Shown: positions 30,901 through 41,691 of the stretch, one piece after another
Layout: the number at the start of each line of letters is the position of its first letter
Numbering within the stretch: position 1 is the first letter of the stretch
DNA from: Megascapheus bottae
Lineage: Eukaryota > Chordata > Mammalia > Rodentia > Geomyidae
Reading direction: 5' to 3'
NCBI GenBank assembly: GCA_024803745.1
Contig: JANJXV010000043.1
Coordinates: 1,199,501-1,263,500 of the forward strand
Length of the DNA: 64,000 bases
Notes under the pieces: model-generated
Told to the model about the DNA's origin: nothing
The model's database searches: none
What the model saw: the letters and a program-made list of their open reading frames with translations, nothing else
Made by a program: the position numbers and the translations under genes

Positions 30901-33900
30901 ATCAATGTTAGGGTTTGGATTAAGGGTTAGGTTTAGGTTTAGGCACCCTTAGGGTTATGGTTAGGATTAGGGTTAGGGTTAGGGTTATGTTAAGGGTAAG
31001 GGCTAGGTCTAGGTTTAGAGTTTAGGTTAGGGTTAGGGTTAGGGATACGGTGAGGGTTAGGTTTAGGGTGAGGGTTAGGATGAGGGTTACAGTCATGGTA
31101 AGGGTTATGGTTAGATTAAGGTGAGGTTTAGGGTGAGGGTTAGGGCGAAGTTTAGGGTTAAGTTTAGGATTCGGGAGAGGTTGAGTGTTAGGGTGAGAGA
31201 GGGTTAGGGTTAGGTTTAGGTTTAGGGTTAGTGTGAGGGGTAGGGTTAGGGTTAGGGTTAGGGTGAAGGTTAGAGTTAGGGTGAGGGTTAGGTTGAGGGT
31301 TAAGGTTAGGGTTAGGGTGACCGTGAGAGTTAGGGTGAGGGTTAGGTTTACAGTTAGGTTGAGGTTTAGGGTTAGGGTAGGGTTACTGTGAGGGTTAGAT
31401 TTATGGTTATGGTTAGGGTTAGGTGAGGGTAAGTGTGAGGGTTAGGTTTCAGGTTAGGGTGAGGGTTAGATTTGGGTTAGGTTGAGGGTTAGTGTTAGTG
31501 TTAGGGTTAGGGTTACTGTGAGGGTGAGGGTGAGGGTTAAGGTTAGGGATCCTTAGGGTTAAGGTTAGGGTTAGAGTTTGGGTTAGGATTAAGGTTAGGT
31601 TTATGGATACGGTTAGGGCTAGGAAAATGGTTAGGGTTATGGTTAGGATTAGGGTTACGCTTAGGGTTATGTAAAGGATTAGGGATAGGGCTAGTTAGGC
31701 TGATGGTTAGGGTGAAGGTTAGGGTTAGGGTCAGGGTTAGGATAGGCTTCGTGTGAGGGTGAGGTTTAGCATTACGGTTGGGTGAGGGTTAGGGTGAGGA
31801 TTAGGGTGATTGTTAGGGTTAGGGCTAGGGTTAGGTTTAGGGTGAGGGGCAGGGTTAGGGTTAGGGTTAGAGATAGGGTGAGGGTTAGGGTGAAGGTGAG
31901 GTTTACGCTTAGGGATAGTGTTAAGATTATAGCTAGAGTTAGTGTCAGGTTGAGGATTAGGTTGAGGGTGAGGGTTAGGGTTAGGGATTGGGTTAGTGTT
32001 AGGGTGAGGGTAAGGGTGAGGGTTAGGGTTAGGGTTAGGGTGAGGGTTAAGGTGAGGGTGAATGTTAGGGTTAGGGTTAGTGTTAAGTTTTGGGTGAGTT
32101 TGAGGGTTGGAGTTAGGGATTGGGTTAAGGTTAGGGTGAGGGTGAGGGTTAGGTTTAGGGTTAGGGTGAGGTTTAGGGTTAGGGTTAGGGTTAGGTTTAG
32201 TGTTAGGGTGAAGTTTAGGGTGAGGGTGAGGGTTAGGGTGAGGATTAGGGTTAGGGTTAGGGTTATGTTGAGGTTAAGGTAAGGATTATTGTTAGGGTTA
32301 GTGTTTGGGTTACTGTTAAGGTGAGGGTTAGGGTGAGGATTAGGGTTATGGTTATGGTTAGGGTTAGGGTTAGGGTTAGGGTTAGGTTTAAGGTAAGGGT
32401 GAGGTTTAGGGTTAGGGTTAGGGTTTGGGTTAAGGTGAGATAAGAGTTGGGGTTAGTGTTAGGGTTAGGCTGAGGGTTAGGTTAAGTTTTAGGGTTAGGT
32501 TTAAGGTTAGGTTTAGAATTAGGGTTACACTTAAGGTGAGGGTTAGGGTGAGGGTTAGGGTTAGGGTGAGGGTTAAGGTGAGGGTTAGGATTAGGGTTAG
32601 GGGAGGGGTGAGGTTTAGAATGAGGGTTAGGTTTAGGGTGAGGGTTAATGTTAGCGTGAGTGTTAAGGTGAGGATTAGGGTGAGGGTTAGGGTTAGGGTT
32701 AGGGTGAGGTTTAGGATGAGGGGGCGTGTTTGGGATAGGATTAGGGTTAGGGTTAGGGTTAGGGGAGAGTTAGGAGGAGGATTAGGGTCAAGGTTAGGGC
32801 TAGGGTTAGAATTAGGGTTAGTGTTAGGGTTAGGGTGAGGGTTAGGTTTAGGGTTAGGGTTATGGTGAGGGTTAGGGTTAGGGTTAGGGTTACGTTTAGG
32901 ATTCAGGTGAGGGTTAAGGTGAGGCTGATGGTTAGGTTGATTGTTAGGGTTAGGGATAGGGTTAGGGTTAGGGGGAGGGTTAGGGTGAAGTTCAGGGTTA
33001 GGGTTCGTGTTAGGGTTAGGGTTGAGTTAAGGTTAGGGTTAGGGTTAGAATTAGGGTTAGGGTTTGGGTAGGGTGAGTGTGAAGGTTAGGGTTAGGGTTA
33101 GTGTGAGGGTTAGGGTTTGGGTTAGGGTTAGGGTGAGGGTTAGAGTTAGGGTTAGTGTTTGGGTGAGGTTTAGGGAGAGGATAAGGGTTAGGGTTAGAAT
33201 TAAGGTTAGGGTTTGGGTTAGGGTGAATGTTTGTGTTAGGGTTAGGGATAGGAATAGGGATAGGGTGAGGGTTAGGGTTAGGGTTAGGATTAGGGTGAGA
33301 TTTAAGGTTAGAGTGAGGGTAAGGGTTAGGTTTATGGTTAGATTTAGGGTTACAGTTAGGGTAAGGGTTTTGGTTAGGGTTATGGTTATGGGTAGGGGTA
33401 GGAATAGGTTTAGAATTACGGTGAGGGTTAAGGTGAGGGTTAGAGTTAGGGTTAGGGTGAGGATTAGGGTTAGGGTTAGGGTAAGGGTTAGGTTAGGGTG
33501 TGGGGGATGGTTAGGGTTAGGGTTAGGATTAGGGTGAGTGTTAGGGTTAGATTGTGGGTTAAGGTTAGGTTTAGGGTTAGAATTAGGGTTATAGTTAGGG
33601 TGAAGGTTAGGGTTAGAGTTAGGGTGAGGATTAGGGTGAGGGTGATGGTTAGGGTGTGGGTGTGGGTGAGGTTTAGGGTGAGGGTGAGATTGAGGGTTGG
33701 GGTGAGGGTATTGGTGAGGATTGAGATGAGTGTTAGTGTGAGGGTGAAGGTTAGGTGGAGGGTTAGGGATAGGGTTATGCTTAGGTTTAGGGTGAGGGTG
33801 AGAGTTAGGTATTTGGTTAGGGTTAGGGTTAGGGTGAGGTTTGGGTTAGGTTTAGGGTTAGGGTGAGGGTTACGGTGAGGGTTAGTTTCGGGTTAGTTTT

Positions 33901-36900
33901 GGGTAAGGGTTAGGGTTAGGGTTAGAGTAGGGTTAGGTGTGGGTGAGGTATAGGTTAGGGTTAGGGTTGGGTTAGGGTTAGGTTTCGGGTTAGGTTTAGG
34001 GTTAGGTTTAGGTTTATGGTGAAGGTGAGGGTTAGGGTTACGGTTACGGTTAGGGTTAGGGTTAGGGTGAGTGTTAGGGTGAGGGTTAAGTTTAGGGTGA
34101 AGTTTAGCATTAGCGTTAGGTTTAGGGTTAGGGTTTGGGTTAGGGTTAGTGTTAGCGTTAGGGTTAGGTTTAGGGTTAGGGTTTGGGTTACATTCAGTGT
34201 TAGGGATAGGGTTATGGTGAGGGATAGGGTGAGGGTGAATGTTAGGATTAGGGTATGGGCTTATGTTATGTTTATGTTCAGGGTTAGGGTTAGGGATAGG
34301 GTTAGGGTTAAGTTTAGGGTTAGCGTTAGGGTTATGGTTAGGTTTAGCGTTAGGTTCATGGTTAGGGTTGTGGCTAGGGCTAATTTTAGGTTTAGGCTTG
34401 GGATTAGGTTTAGGGTTAGGGACCCATAGCGTTAGGGTTAGTGTTAGGGTTAGGAGTTAGGGGTTATATTTAGGGTTACGGTTAGTGTTAGGTTTATGTA
34501 TAGGCTTAGGCCTAGGGCTAGGTTTAAGGTTTGGGTTATGGTTATGGTTATGGTTATGGTTAGGGTTAGGGTGTGGGTTAGAGTGATAGTTATGGTTAGG
34601 GTTATTTTAAGGTTAGGATTAGAGTTAGGGTTAGGGTGAGGGTTAGGGTTAGGGTTACGGTTAAGGTTAGGTTTAGGGTTAGGGTTAGGTTTAGGGTGAG
34701 GATTAGGGTTAGTGTTTGGTTTAGGCTTAGGGTAAGGGTGAGGGTTAGGGTTAGGTTTAGGGTTTCGGTTACGATTAGGGTTAGTGTGAGGGTTAGGGTT
34801 AGGGTGAGGGTGAGGGTTATATTTTGCGTGAGGTTTAGGATGAAGGTAAGGTTTAGGTTAGTGTGAGGGTTAGGGTGAGGGTTAGCTTGAGGGTGAGGGT
34901 GAGGGTTAGGGTTAGGTTAGCTATACTTAGGGCTAGGGTTAGAGTTAAGGTTAGGGTTAGCGTTAGTGTTATTTTTAGGGTTCTGGTTATGTTTATGGTT
35001 ACGGTTGTGGCTAGGGCTTATGTTAGGTTTAGGGTTAGGATTACGTTTAGGTTTAGGGATCCATATGGTTAGGGTTAGGAATTAGGGGTTATGTTTAGGG
35101 TCAGGGTTAGGCTTAGGTTTAGGGTTAGGGTGAAGTTGAAGTTGAGGCTGTCGGTTAGGGTTAGAGTGAGTGTGAGTGTTAGGGTTAGGGTTAGGGTGAG
35201 GGTTAGTGTGAGGGTGAGGGTTAGGGTTAGGGTTAGGGTTAGGGTTTGGGTTAGGGATATGGTAAGGGTTAGTGTTAGGTTTAGTATTAGGGTTAGTGTT
35301 AGGGTTAGGGTTAGGGTTTCAGTTAAGTTTAATGTGAAGGTTAGGGTGAAGGTGAGGGTTAGGGTTAGTGTGAGGGTGAGGGTTAGGGTTAGAGTTAGGG
35401 TTTGGGTTAAGTTGAGGGTAAGATTTTGGGTTAGGGTTAGGGTTAGGGTTAGGGTGAGGGTGGGGCAAATTTCAGGGTTAGGTTTAAGGTTAGGGTGATG
35501 TTTAGGGTGAGGATGAGGGTTAGAGTGAATGTTAGGATTAGGGTTAGGGTTAGGGATAGGGTTAGGGTTAGAATTTGGGTTTGGGTTAGGGTGAGGGTTA
35601 AGTTTAGGGTTAGGGTTACTGTGAGGGTGAGGATTAGGGTGAGGGTGAGGGTTATGTAAGGGTTAGGGAAAGAGTTAGGATTAGGGGTAGGGGTAGGGTA
35701 TGAGTTAGGGTGAGGATTAGCATGAGTGTTAGTATTAGGGTTAGGGTTAGGGTTAGGGTGAGGGTTAGGGTGAGGGTGAGCGTGAGTCTGAGGGTTAGAG
35801 TGAGGCTTAGGGTTAGGGTTAGTTTTAGTGTTACTGTGAGGGTGAGGGTTAGGGTGAGGTTTAGGGTTAGGATTAGGGTGAGGTTGAGTGTTTTTGTGAG
35901 GATTAGGGTTAGGGTTAGTTTTAGGGTCAGGGTGAGGGTTAGGGTTAGTGTTATGGTGAGGGTGAGGATTAGGGTTTGGATTAGGGTTAGGGTTAGGGTT
36001 AGGGTGAGGGTTAGAGTGAGGGTTAGGGTGATGTTTGAGGTGTGGGTTAGGTTAAGGGGGAGGGTTAGGTTTAGGTTGAGGGTTAGGGTAAGGGTTAGTT
36101 GAGGGTTATGGTGAAGTTTAGTGTTAGGGTGAGGGTTATGGTTAGGGTGAGGTTTAGGCTTTGGGTTGGGGTTAGAGTTAGGGTTAGGGTTAGGATTACG
36201 GTGAGGTTGAGGGTGAAGTTGAGGGTTACGGTGAGTGTTAGGGTTATGTTTAGGATGAGGTTTAGGATTTGGTTTAGGGTTACGGTTAGGGTTAGGTTTT
36301 GGGTTACAGTGAGGGTAAGGATTAAGGTTAGGATTAAGTTTAGGGTTAAGGTGAGGGTTAAGATAAGAGTTAGGGTGAGGTTTATGGTTAGGGTGAGGGT
36401 GAGTGTTAGCGTGAGGATTAGGCTTAGGGTTTGTTTTAGGGTTAGGGTTAGGATTAGGGTTAGGGTTAGGGTGAGAGTGAGGATTAGGGTTAGGGTTAGG
36501 GTTAGGGTGAGGGTGAGGGTGAGGGTGAGTCTGAGGGTTAGGGTGAGGGTTAGGGTTATGGTTAGTTTTAGAGTTAGGGTGATGGTTGGGATTAGGGTTA
36601 GGGTGAGGGTTAGAGTTATGGTTAGGGTGAGTGTTAGGGTTAGGGTTAGGGTTAGGGTGAATTTGAGGGTTAGAGTGTGGGTTAGGGTGAGGTTTAGTGT
36701 GTGGGTTAGGGTTAGGGTGTGGGTTAGGTTTAGGGTGAGGGTTAGGGTAAGGGTCAGGGTGAGGGTTAGTGTGAGGGTTAGTGTTAGGGTTAGGGTTAGA
36801 GTAAGGGTGAGGTTTAGGGTTTGGGTTATTGTTATTGTTATGGTTATGGTTAGGGTTAGGGTGACGTTGAGGGTGAGGGTTAGGGTGAGGGTTAGGGTTA

Positions 36901-38108
36901 TGGTTAGGATGAGGGCTAGGATTTGGTTTAAGGTTAGGGTTAAGTTTAGGTTTAGGGTTAAGGTCAGGGTGAGGGCTAGGGTTAGGTTGAGGGTTACGGT
37001 GAGGGTTAGTGTTAGTGTTAGGGTTAGGGTGAGGTTGAGGGTGAGGTTTAGTTTGAGGGTTAGGGATATGGTTAGGATGAGGGTAGGATTTGGTTTAGGT
37101 TTAGGTTTAGGGTAAGGTTTAGGGTTAGGCTCAGGGTTAGGGTTACGGTTAGATTGAGAGATAGGGTTAAGGTGGGGGTTAGCGTTAGGGTTAGGGTGAA
37201 GGTTAGGGTGAGGGTTAGGGTGAGGTTTAGGATTAGGGTTAGCGTTAGGGTTAGTTTTAGGATTAGGGTGAGGGTGCGGGTTAGGGTGAGGTTTTCATTT
37301 AGGGTTAGGGTTAGGGTTAGGGTGAGTTTCAGGTTGAGGGTTAGGGTGAGGGTTAGGGTTAGGGTGAGGTTAAAAGTTAAAGTGAGGGTTAGGGTTAGAG
37401 TAAGGGTTAGGGTAAGTGTTAGGGTTAGGGGTAGGGTTTGGTGAGGGTTAGGTTTACGGTTAGGGTTAGGGTTAGGCTTGGGTTTGAGTTAAGGTTAGGG
37501 TTAGGTTTAGGGTTAGGGTGAGGGTGAGGGTTAGGTTTAGGGTTAGGGTTGGTGTGATAGTGAGGGTTAGGGTTAAGTATAGGGTTAGGGTTAGGGTAAG
37601 GTTTAGGGTTAGGTTCAGGTTTAGGGTTAGGGTTAGGATGAGAGATAGGGTGAAGGTGAGGGATAGGGTTAGGGTTAGGGTTAGGGTGAAGATTAGGGTG
37701 AGGGTTAGGATTAGAGTTAGCGTTAGGGTTAGTTTTTGGGTTAGGGTGAGTGTGTGGGTTAGGGTGAGGTTTTCATTTAGGGTTAGGGTTAGAGTTAGGG
37801 TTAGGGTTAGGGTGAGTGTTAGGGTTAGTTGAGGGTGAGAGTTAGGGTGAGGGTGAGTGTTAGGGTTAGGGTTATTGTGTGGATTAGGTTTAGGGTTAGG
37901 GTTAGGGTTAGTGTGAGGTTTAGGGTTAGGGTGAGGGTTAGGGTTAGGGTTAGGGTTTGTGTTAGGGTTAGGGTTAGTGTTAGTGGGAGGGTTTGTGTTA
38001 GGGTTAGTTTTAGGAGGAGGATGAGGGTAACGTTGAAGGTCAGGGTTATGTTGAGGGTGAGGGTGAGGGTTAGGGTTAGGGTTAGGTTTAGGTTTAGGGT
38101 TAGGGTGA
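27931..38108 (+). repeat. 10-kb G-rich TTAGGG-type satellite
   Basis: Uninterrupted degenerate hexamer array. Headers of the GGGACC(C/G)TTA type occur near 29585, 30865, 31546, 34419 and 35056. The unit from the unusual 'GGGTCAATAAGGAT' (29463 and 30745) to the header 120 bp later repeats at ~1.28 kb. A second header class (TTAGGGGTTATATTTAGGG or GTTATGTTT) appears near 34455 and 35085. The stretch from 35710 to 38108 is rich in TGAGGG and shows no header. No gene is present; Val-Arg reading frames up to 338 codons here are repeat artefacts. Confidence 0.93.
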
Positions 38109-38568
38109 TGTTGGAGACTGCCTCAGGGTCTCTTAACTTGCTGTCTAATACTTTTAATATGATAGCTTAGTAAAAAAGTTTTAGGCCGCTTACTTTGTGC
38201 TAAGAGACATCTGGATCATTATCTTTATTTACTGGCTGCTTTGCTCTGTGTCAAGAAGCGCCTGGACTGGTATCTTGACAGTTAATTTAGAAACTATTCT
38301 GATTTACGCTGTGTTATCTCGACAGGTCACTTGCTCCATCTTCTGTCTTCCCAAACCCCCTTTCTCTGCCTATAATGAATCTTGCAAAGTAAAAATTCTG
38401 CTGCGCTAGCCCCTGCTTTAGAGCCCTATATAAACCCCCTCTGACTTTCAATAAACAGACCTTGATCAGAGCACTGTCTTGGTCTCATTCTTTCTGTTTG
38501 TCTGTCCCACTCATTTAGGTATGGTTCCCTCTCGGGTCTCAGTTGACTGAACCCCGCGGGCCGGGGCA
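38109..38568 (+). repeat. ERV-2 5' LTR
   Basis: 460 bp; TATATAA at 38427-38433 and AATAAA at 38450-38455. The U5 end has a CCCCG/CGGGG hairpin with a 5-nt loop (38552-38566), in the same position as the hairpin in ERV-1 but with different bases. Confidence 0.95.
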
Positions 38569-38571
38569 GAT

Positions 38572-38589
38572 TGGCGCCCAACGTGGGGC
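38572..38589 (+). promoter_or_regulatory. ERV-2 primer binding site, tRNA-Lys
   Basis: TGGCGCCCAACGTGGGGC, 3 nt after the LTR; identical to the ERV-1 site and matching tRNA-Lys(1,2). Confidence 0.93.
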
Positions 38590-38718
38590 TCGAGGCACGG
38601 GAGCCCTGCCTAAAGCCGTCGCCACCGAAGAAGGACTGTGCAGTCCAAGCTACCCCAAATTCAGAGGACGAGGAGTACCCGCCTGAGTCCGCTGCCAAGG
38701 TAGGAGAAGTTCGACGAA

Positions 38719-38907
38719 TTGGGACAGAAACTTAGTAAGCAAGAGTTGTTTGTTCAAGGCTTAAAGGCTTCATTCAAAACACAAGGAACTTGGGTTAAAA
38801 AGAAAGATTCAAAGGCATTTTTCGAAGAATTATGTCCTTGGTTCCTCAAAGAGGGAACGATTAATGAGGTTAAATGGCAAAGAGTAGGGGACTGTTTAAA
38901 TGATTAA
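38719..38907 (+). pseudogene. ERV-2 gag matrix N-terminus, TTG in place of ATG
   Basis: A 62-codon frame matches the betaretroviral matrix N-terminus: G-Q at positions 2-3, 'KQELFVQGLKA', 'CPWFLKEGTINE', 'WQRVGDCLND'. The first codon is TTG, where the homologous ERV-1 frame has ATG, so start and myristoylation context appear lost by point mutation. The frame ends at TAA after the conserved 'GDCLND', and the remaining matrix is replaced by the RT fragment. Confidence 0.82.
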
Positions 38908-38935
38908 GAAGATTCATGTTTTTATAAGAATTTTC

Positions 38936-39358
38936 ATGTAATTATTGCAATTGTGGTCAAATAAGGAACATTTTCTGCTTGAAACTATAAATAGTGCATG
39001 CTTGGCCATGTGCACTGTAAATAGCCTTTACCAAATGTGTTTGACAAGGAATTGTTTTTATGTAGATAAAATGATCATTGATCTTAAAGATTGCTTTTTT
39101 ACAATTCCCCTACACCCTGATGATATTTTGTTGGCAGCTCAAGACAGGCCAGATCTACTTTCTAAGGCCTTACTTAACCTTGGCTTGCAAATAGCTCCTG
39201 ATAAAGTCAAAGTAGTGTTGACTGCCTCCATACCCTTACATATTCAATGGCTCAGGCCTTATTTAAAATTGCCTAATAATATCTTTTTGCCCCTCAATGA
39301 TATTCTGCGAGGAGACTCTGACCCCTCCTCCCCCCGCAAGCTTACACCAGGCTAACTT
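38936..39358 (+). pseudogene. ERV-2 misplaced, internally deleted RT fragment
   Basis: The open frame reads 'MIIDLKDCFFTIPLHPDD', then ILLA, then 'LGLQIAPDKVK', then 'FLPLNDILRGDSDPSSPRKL'. These are, in order, RT fingers with the first catalytic aspartate, the tail of the second catalytic box, and palm/thumb. The ~70 residues between the two catalytic blocks are gone. The fragment sits between gag matrix and gag capsid, an order found in no functional retrovirus; ERV-1 shares its first half. It is a template-switch product, not an enzyme. Confidence 0.82.
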
Positions 39359-39544
39359 ATTGCAGGCCATGTGTCAGCTTGATTTGGTCATCTCCTCCGA
39401 GTTAAATGTTAGACCCTTAAAGAATCCACACAAGTCTCAGGTAAAACAGCAGGCCCCTCCCTTACTTGTCTTTCCAGTCACTGCCTCTCAGATTAAAAAT
39501 ACCCCAGGGTGGTGACAACCAAAACAAGGAGGCAGAAATCCTGA
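39359..39544 (+). other. Unassigned stretch between RT fragment and gag capsid in ERV-2
   Basis: The frame ending at 39515 (containing 'QLDLVISSELNVRPLKNP') has no domain I recognise. Stops separate it from the capsid frame, which opens after the TGA at 39542-39544. Confidence 0.35.
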
Positions 39545-40720
39545 AGTGAAGGGGAGTCAGGAAATGACTCCCCTCAAGGAGATCAAATAGAGCATTCTGA
39601 TAATCAGAGTGAAGAGGAGTCAGAAGAAGAGGGAGGAAGAGGTCCCCGGTTAACCCTCAGAGCCCCAAATAATTATCGGCCTTTCAAATTTAAACAAATT
39701 AAAGAACTGAAGAACGCTGTTTCCTCCTACGGGCCGACTGCCCCTTTTACTCTGTCTTTGCTGGAGAGCTTGTGTTCACAATACCTGACTATTTACGACT
39801 GGGAAACCCTGGCAAAAGCAGTTCTTAGCCGAGGTCACTATCTCTCCTGGAAAGCTGATTATACAGAGAGGTGTCTGGAACAAGAAAATAGTAATATCCT
39901 TGAGCCAGGAATGGCTAAATGGACACTCAAGAAATTATTAGGACAGGCTCCCTATAACACCAATGAGCGGCAAGCCAGGTTTCCTCCTGGGTTGTTAGCA
40001 CAAGTCCGGCTCGCCACGCTGCAGGCCTGGAAAGCAATACCTTCCCCCGGCTCTAGTTTTTCCTCCGTTGCTAAAATTCATCAGGGACCACAAGAGCCCT
40101 ATAATGAGTTTGTGGGGAGGCTTACTGAAGCCGCTGAACGTATTTCTGGTAGGGATGAAACTGAGAGTGATTTTATTAAACACCTGGCTTATGAAAACGC
40201 CAACTCCGCCTGCCAAGCCGCGTTACGGCCTCATCGGCATCTTAAGACTCTCTCTGACTATATAAAAATCTGCTCAGATGTAGACCCCACCTCCTGCAAT
40301 ATTGGCCTAACTATCGGAGCGGCGCTCAAAGAGTTACACCCAGAAAAAAAGCGCCTGTGCTTTAAATGTAGCCAGGCTGGACATTTTGCTCGGGAGTGCC
40401 CCCAGCCCAAAACTATCAACTCAGCTCCAGGGAACTCCCCACAGCAGGGACAAATCCCACCCTTTCGTCCACGGTGTAAGAAGGGCAGACACTGGGTTTC
40501 CGAGTGCCACTCCAAGACAAATATTCAAGGAAAACCTTTAACTTCTGGGCCAGCGGGAAACTACAGGAGGGGCCAGCCTCAGGGCCCCAATCAACCAACT
40601 TCTGGGGCAGTCAGATTTGTTCCCCCACAGCAGGCGGCCCCTGCAGTGTCTCATCCCTCATACAGGCCACCCCAGGGAGCGCAGGACTTGACCTCTGTTC
40701 CTCCACCCATACAATATTAA
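39545..40720 (+). pseudogene. ERV-2 gag capsid and nucleocapsid
   Basis: The frame is open for about 391 codons. An acidic stretch (SEEESEEEGG) leads into capsid ('NYRPFKFKQIKELKNAV', 'YDWETLAKAVL'). The major homology region is at 'IHQGPQEPYNEFVGRL', and the nucleocapsid knuckle C-F-K-C...H...C is intact ('CFKCSQAGHFAREC'). In the second knuckle the first cysteine is replaced by arginine ('[14 protein letters not shown]'). Gag forms the particle and packages RNA; here it has no start codon and no matrix in frame, so it is a pseudogene with a well-preserved core. The frame overlaps pro, with the slippery site at 40555. Confidence 0.88.
40555..40561 (+). promoter_or_regulatory. ERV-2 gag-pro -1 ribosomal frameshift site
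   Basis: GGGAAAC, with gag codons GGA-AAC in register (G_GGA_AAC), is the classical heptamer of type-D retroviruses. Eight nt downstream, GGGGCC pairs with GGCCCC around a short loop (about 40570-40590), a likely stimulatory stem. Confidence 0.85.
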
Positions 40721-40959
40721 CCCCTGAGGTGGGAACCCAGCTCCTATGCACCGGAGTGTTTGGGACCCTGCCGCCAAATGTATTTGGCCTTATTTTAGGA
40801 AGAGGCAGCTCAGTTATTCAGGGACTTAATATTTCACCTGGCATAATTGATAATGATTACACAGGTGAGATAAAAATCATGGCCTCTGCACAGGACGGCC
40901 CTGTCTCTATTTATCCGGGACAGAGAATCGCTCAATTGGCTTTATTACCCCCTCAATAA
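40559..40959 (+). pseudogene. ERV-2 pro: dUTPase domain
   Basis: In the -1 frame relative to gag, this encodes a trimeric dUTPase. Motifs are '[10 protein letters not shown]', '[17 protein letters not shown]', '[15 protein letters not shown]' and the glycine-rich end '[13 protein letters not shown]'. Betaretroviruses place dUTPase at the start of Pro, where it hydrolyses dUTP and limits uracil incorporation during reverse transcription. The domain looks complete and its motifs are conserved. It terminates at 40957-40959, and no protease with a DTG active site follows, so the polyprotein is cut short. Confidence 0.9.
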
Positions 40960-41222
40960 CACATTTAAAAGGAATTGGCCAGTCTTCCAACCCTCTCCAG
41001 AGCTCAAAAGTTTTAACATAGGAAGATCAAGAAGGAAGTAAAGGCACAGTTCAGCCCTATGTAGTTCCAGGTATCCCAGTTAACCTATAGGGGAGGGACA
41101 TTCTTTCTCAAATGAAGCTTTTTATGTGCAGGCCAAATGAGATTGTAACACAGCAAATATTTAGTCAAGGAATTCTTCCAGGCCAAGGGCTTGGAAAAGA
41201 AAAGCAATGGCCTCCGGCCTAG
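40960..41222 (+). pseudogene. ERV-2 pro: protease remnant and G-patch
   Basis: After the dUTPase stop the sequence is broken. A frame from about 41040 contains '[11 protein letters not shown]', the usual end of the betaretroviral protease, and '[16 protein letters not shown]', the glycine-rich G-patch that caps Pro in this group. A TAG lies just before GRDIL. The DTG active-site region is missing by deletion. Confidence 0.75.
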
Positions 41223-41676
41223 AAACTGCTGCAGGCCCAGCTCCTGTGTGTAGCTGGCCTAGCAGCATCTTAGCAATTGGCATGCCCCCTTTTCTGGCCA
41301 GAGCCATTCAGCCGCTGCTTTTAAAGAGAACCTGCCCTATAATCTCTAGGGAGAGACAAGATATGGATGTTGTGATATTCTATGATGACTGCATTAGTTA
41401 TGAAAAAATTGGCATAGAACTGCTCCCCCAATTCTAGAGGCCACAGTCTAATCGCATGGGGAGCAGTGGCCTATTGGCCGGAAAAACAATTGGAGCTACT
41501 AAAATTAATAAGGATCAGGCAAATACAAGTCTCAAATACAGGTTTCTTCATGGGAACCACCCAACCAGGGCTCCCAAGTCTTTCATCAATTCCTAATAAT
41601 TTGTATATTTATGCTATTGAGATAAAAGATTGCTTTTTCTAGAAACAGTGGTTTTCCTTTAACAACCTTTTTTGTA
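41223..41676 (+). pseudogene. ERV-2 decayed pol-like stretch
   Basis: Homologous to ERV-1 23210-23676. 'QWPIGR' and 'KQLELLKLI'-like pieces suggest the pol N-terminus, but frames are short. It runs directly into the single copy of AAAAGATGCCCAGGT with no integrase. Confidence 0.45.
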
Positions 41677-41691
41677 AAAGATGCCCAGGTG

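Noticed and set aside
36099..37115. 338-codon Val-Arg frame and dozens of similar frames on both strands
   Set aside because: All are translations of TTAGGG/TGAGGG variants. They are kept only as a speculative finding about dipeptide repeats, not as genes.
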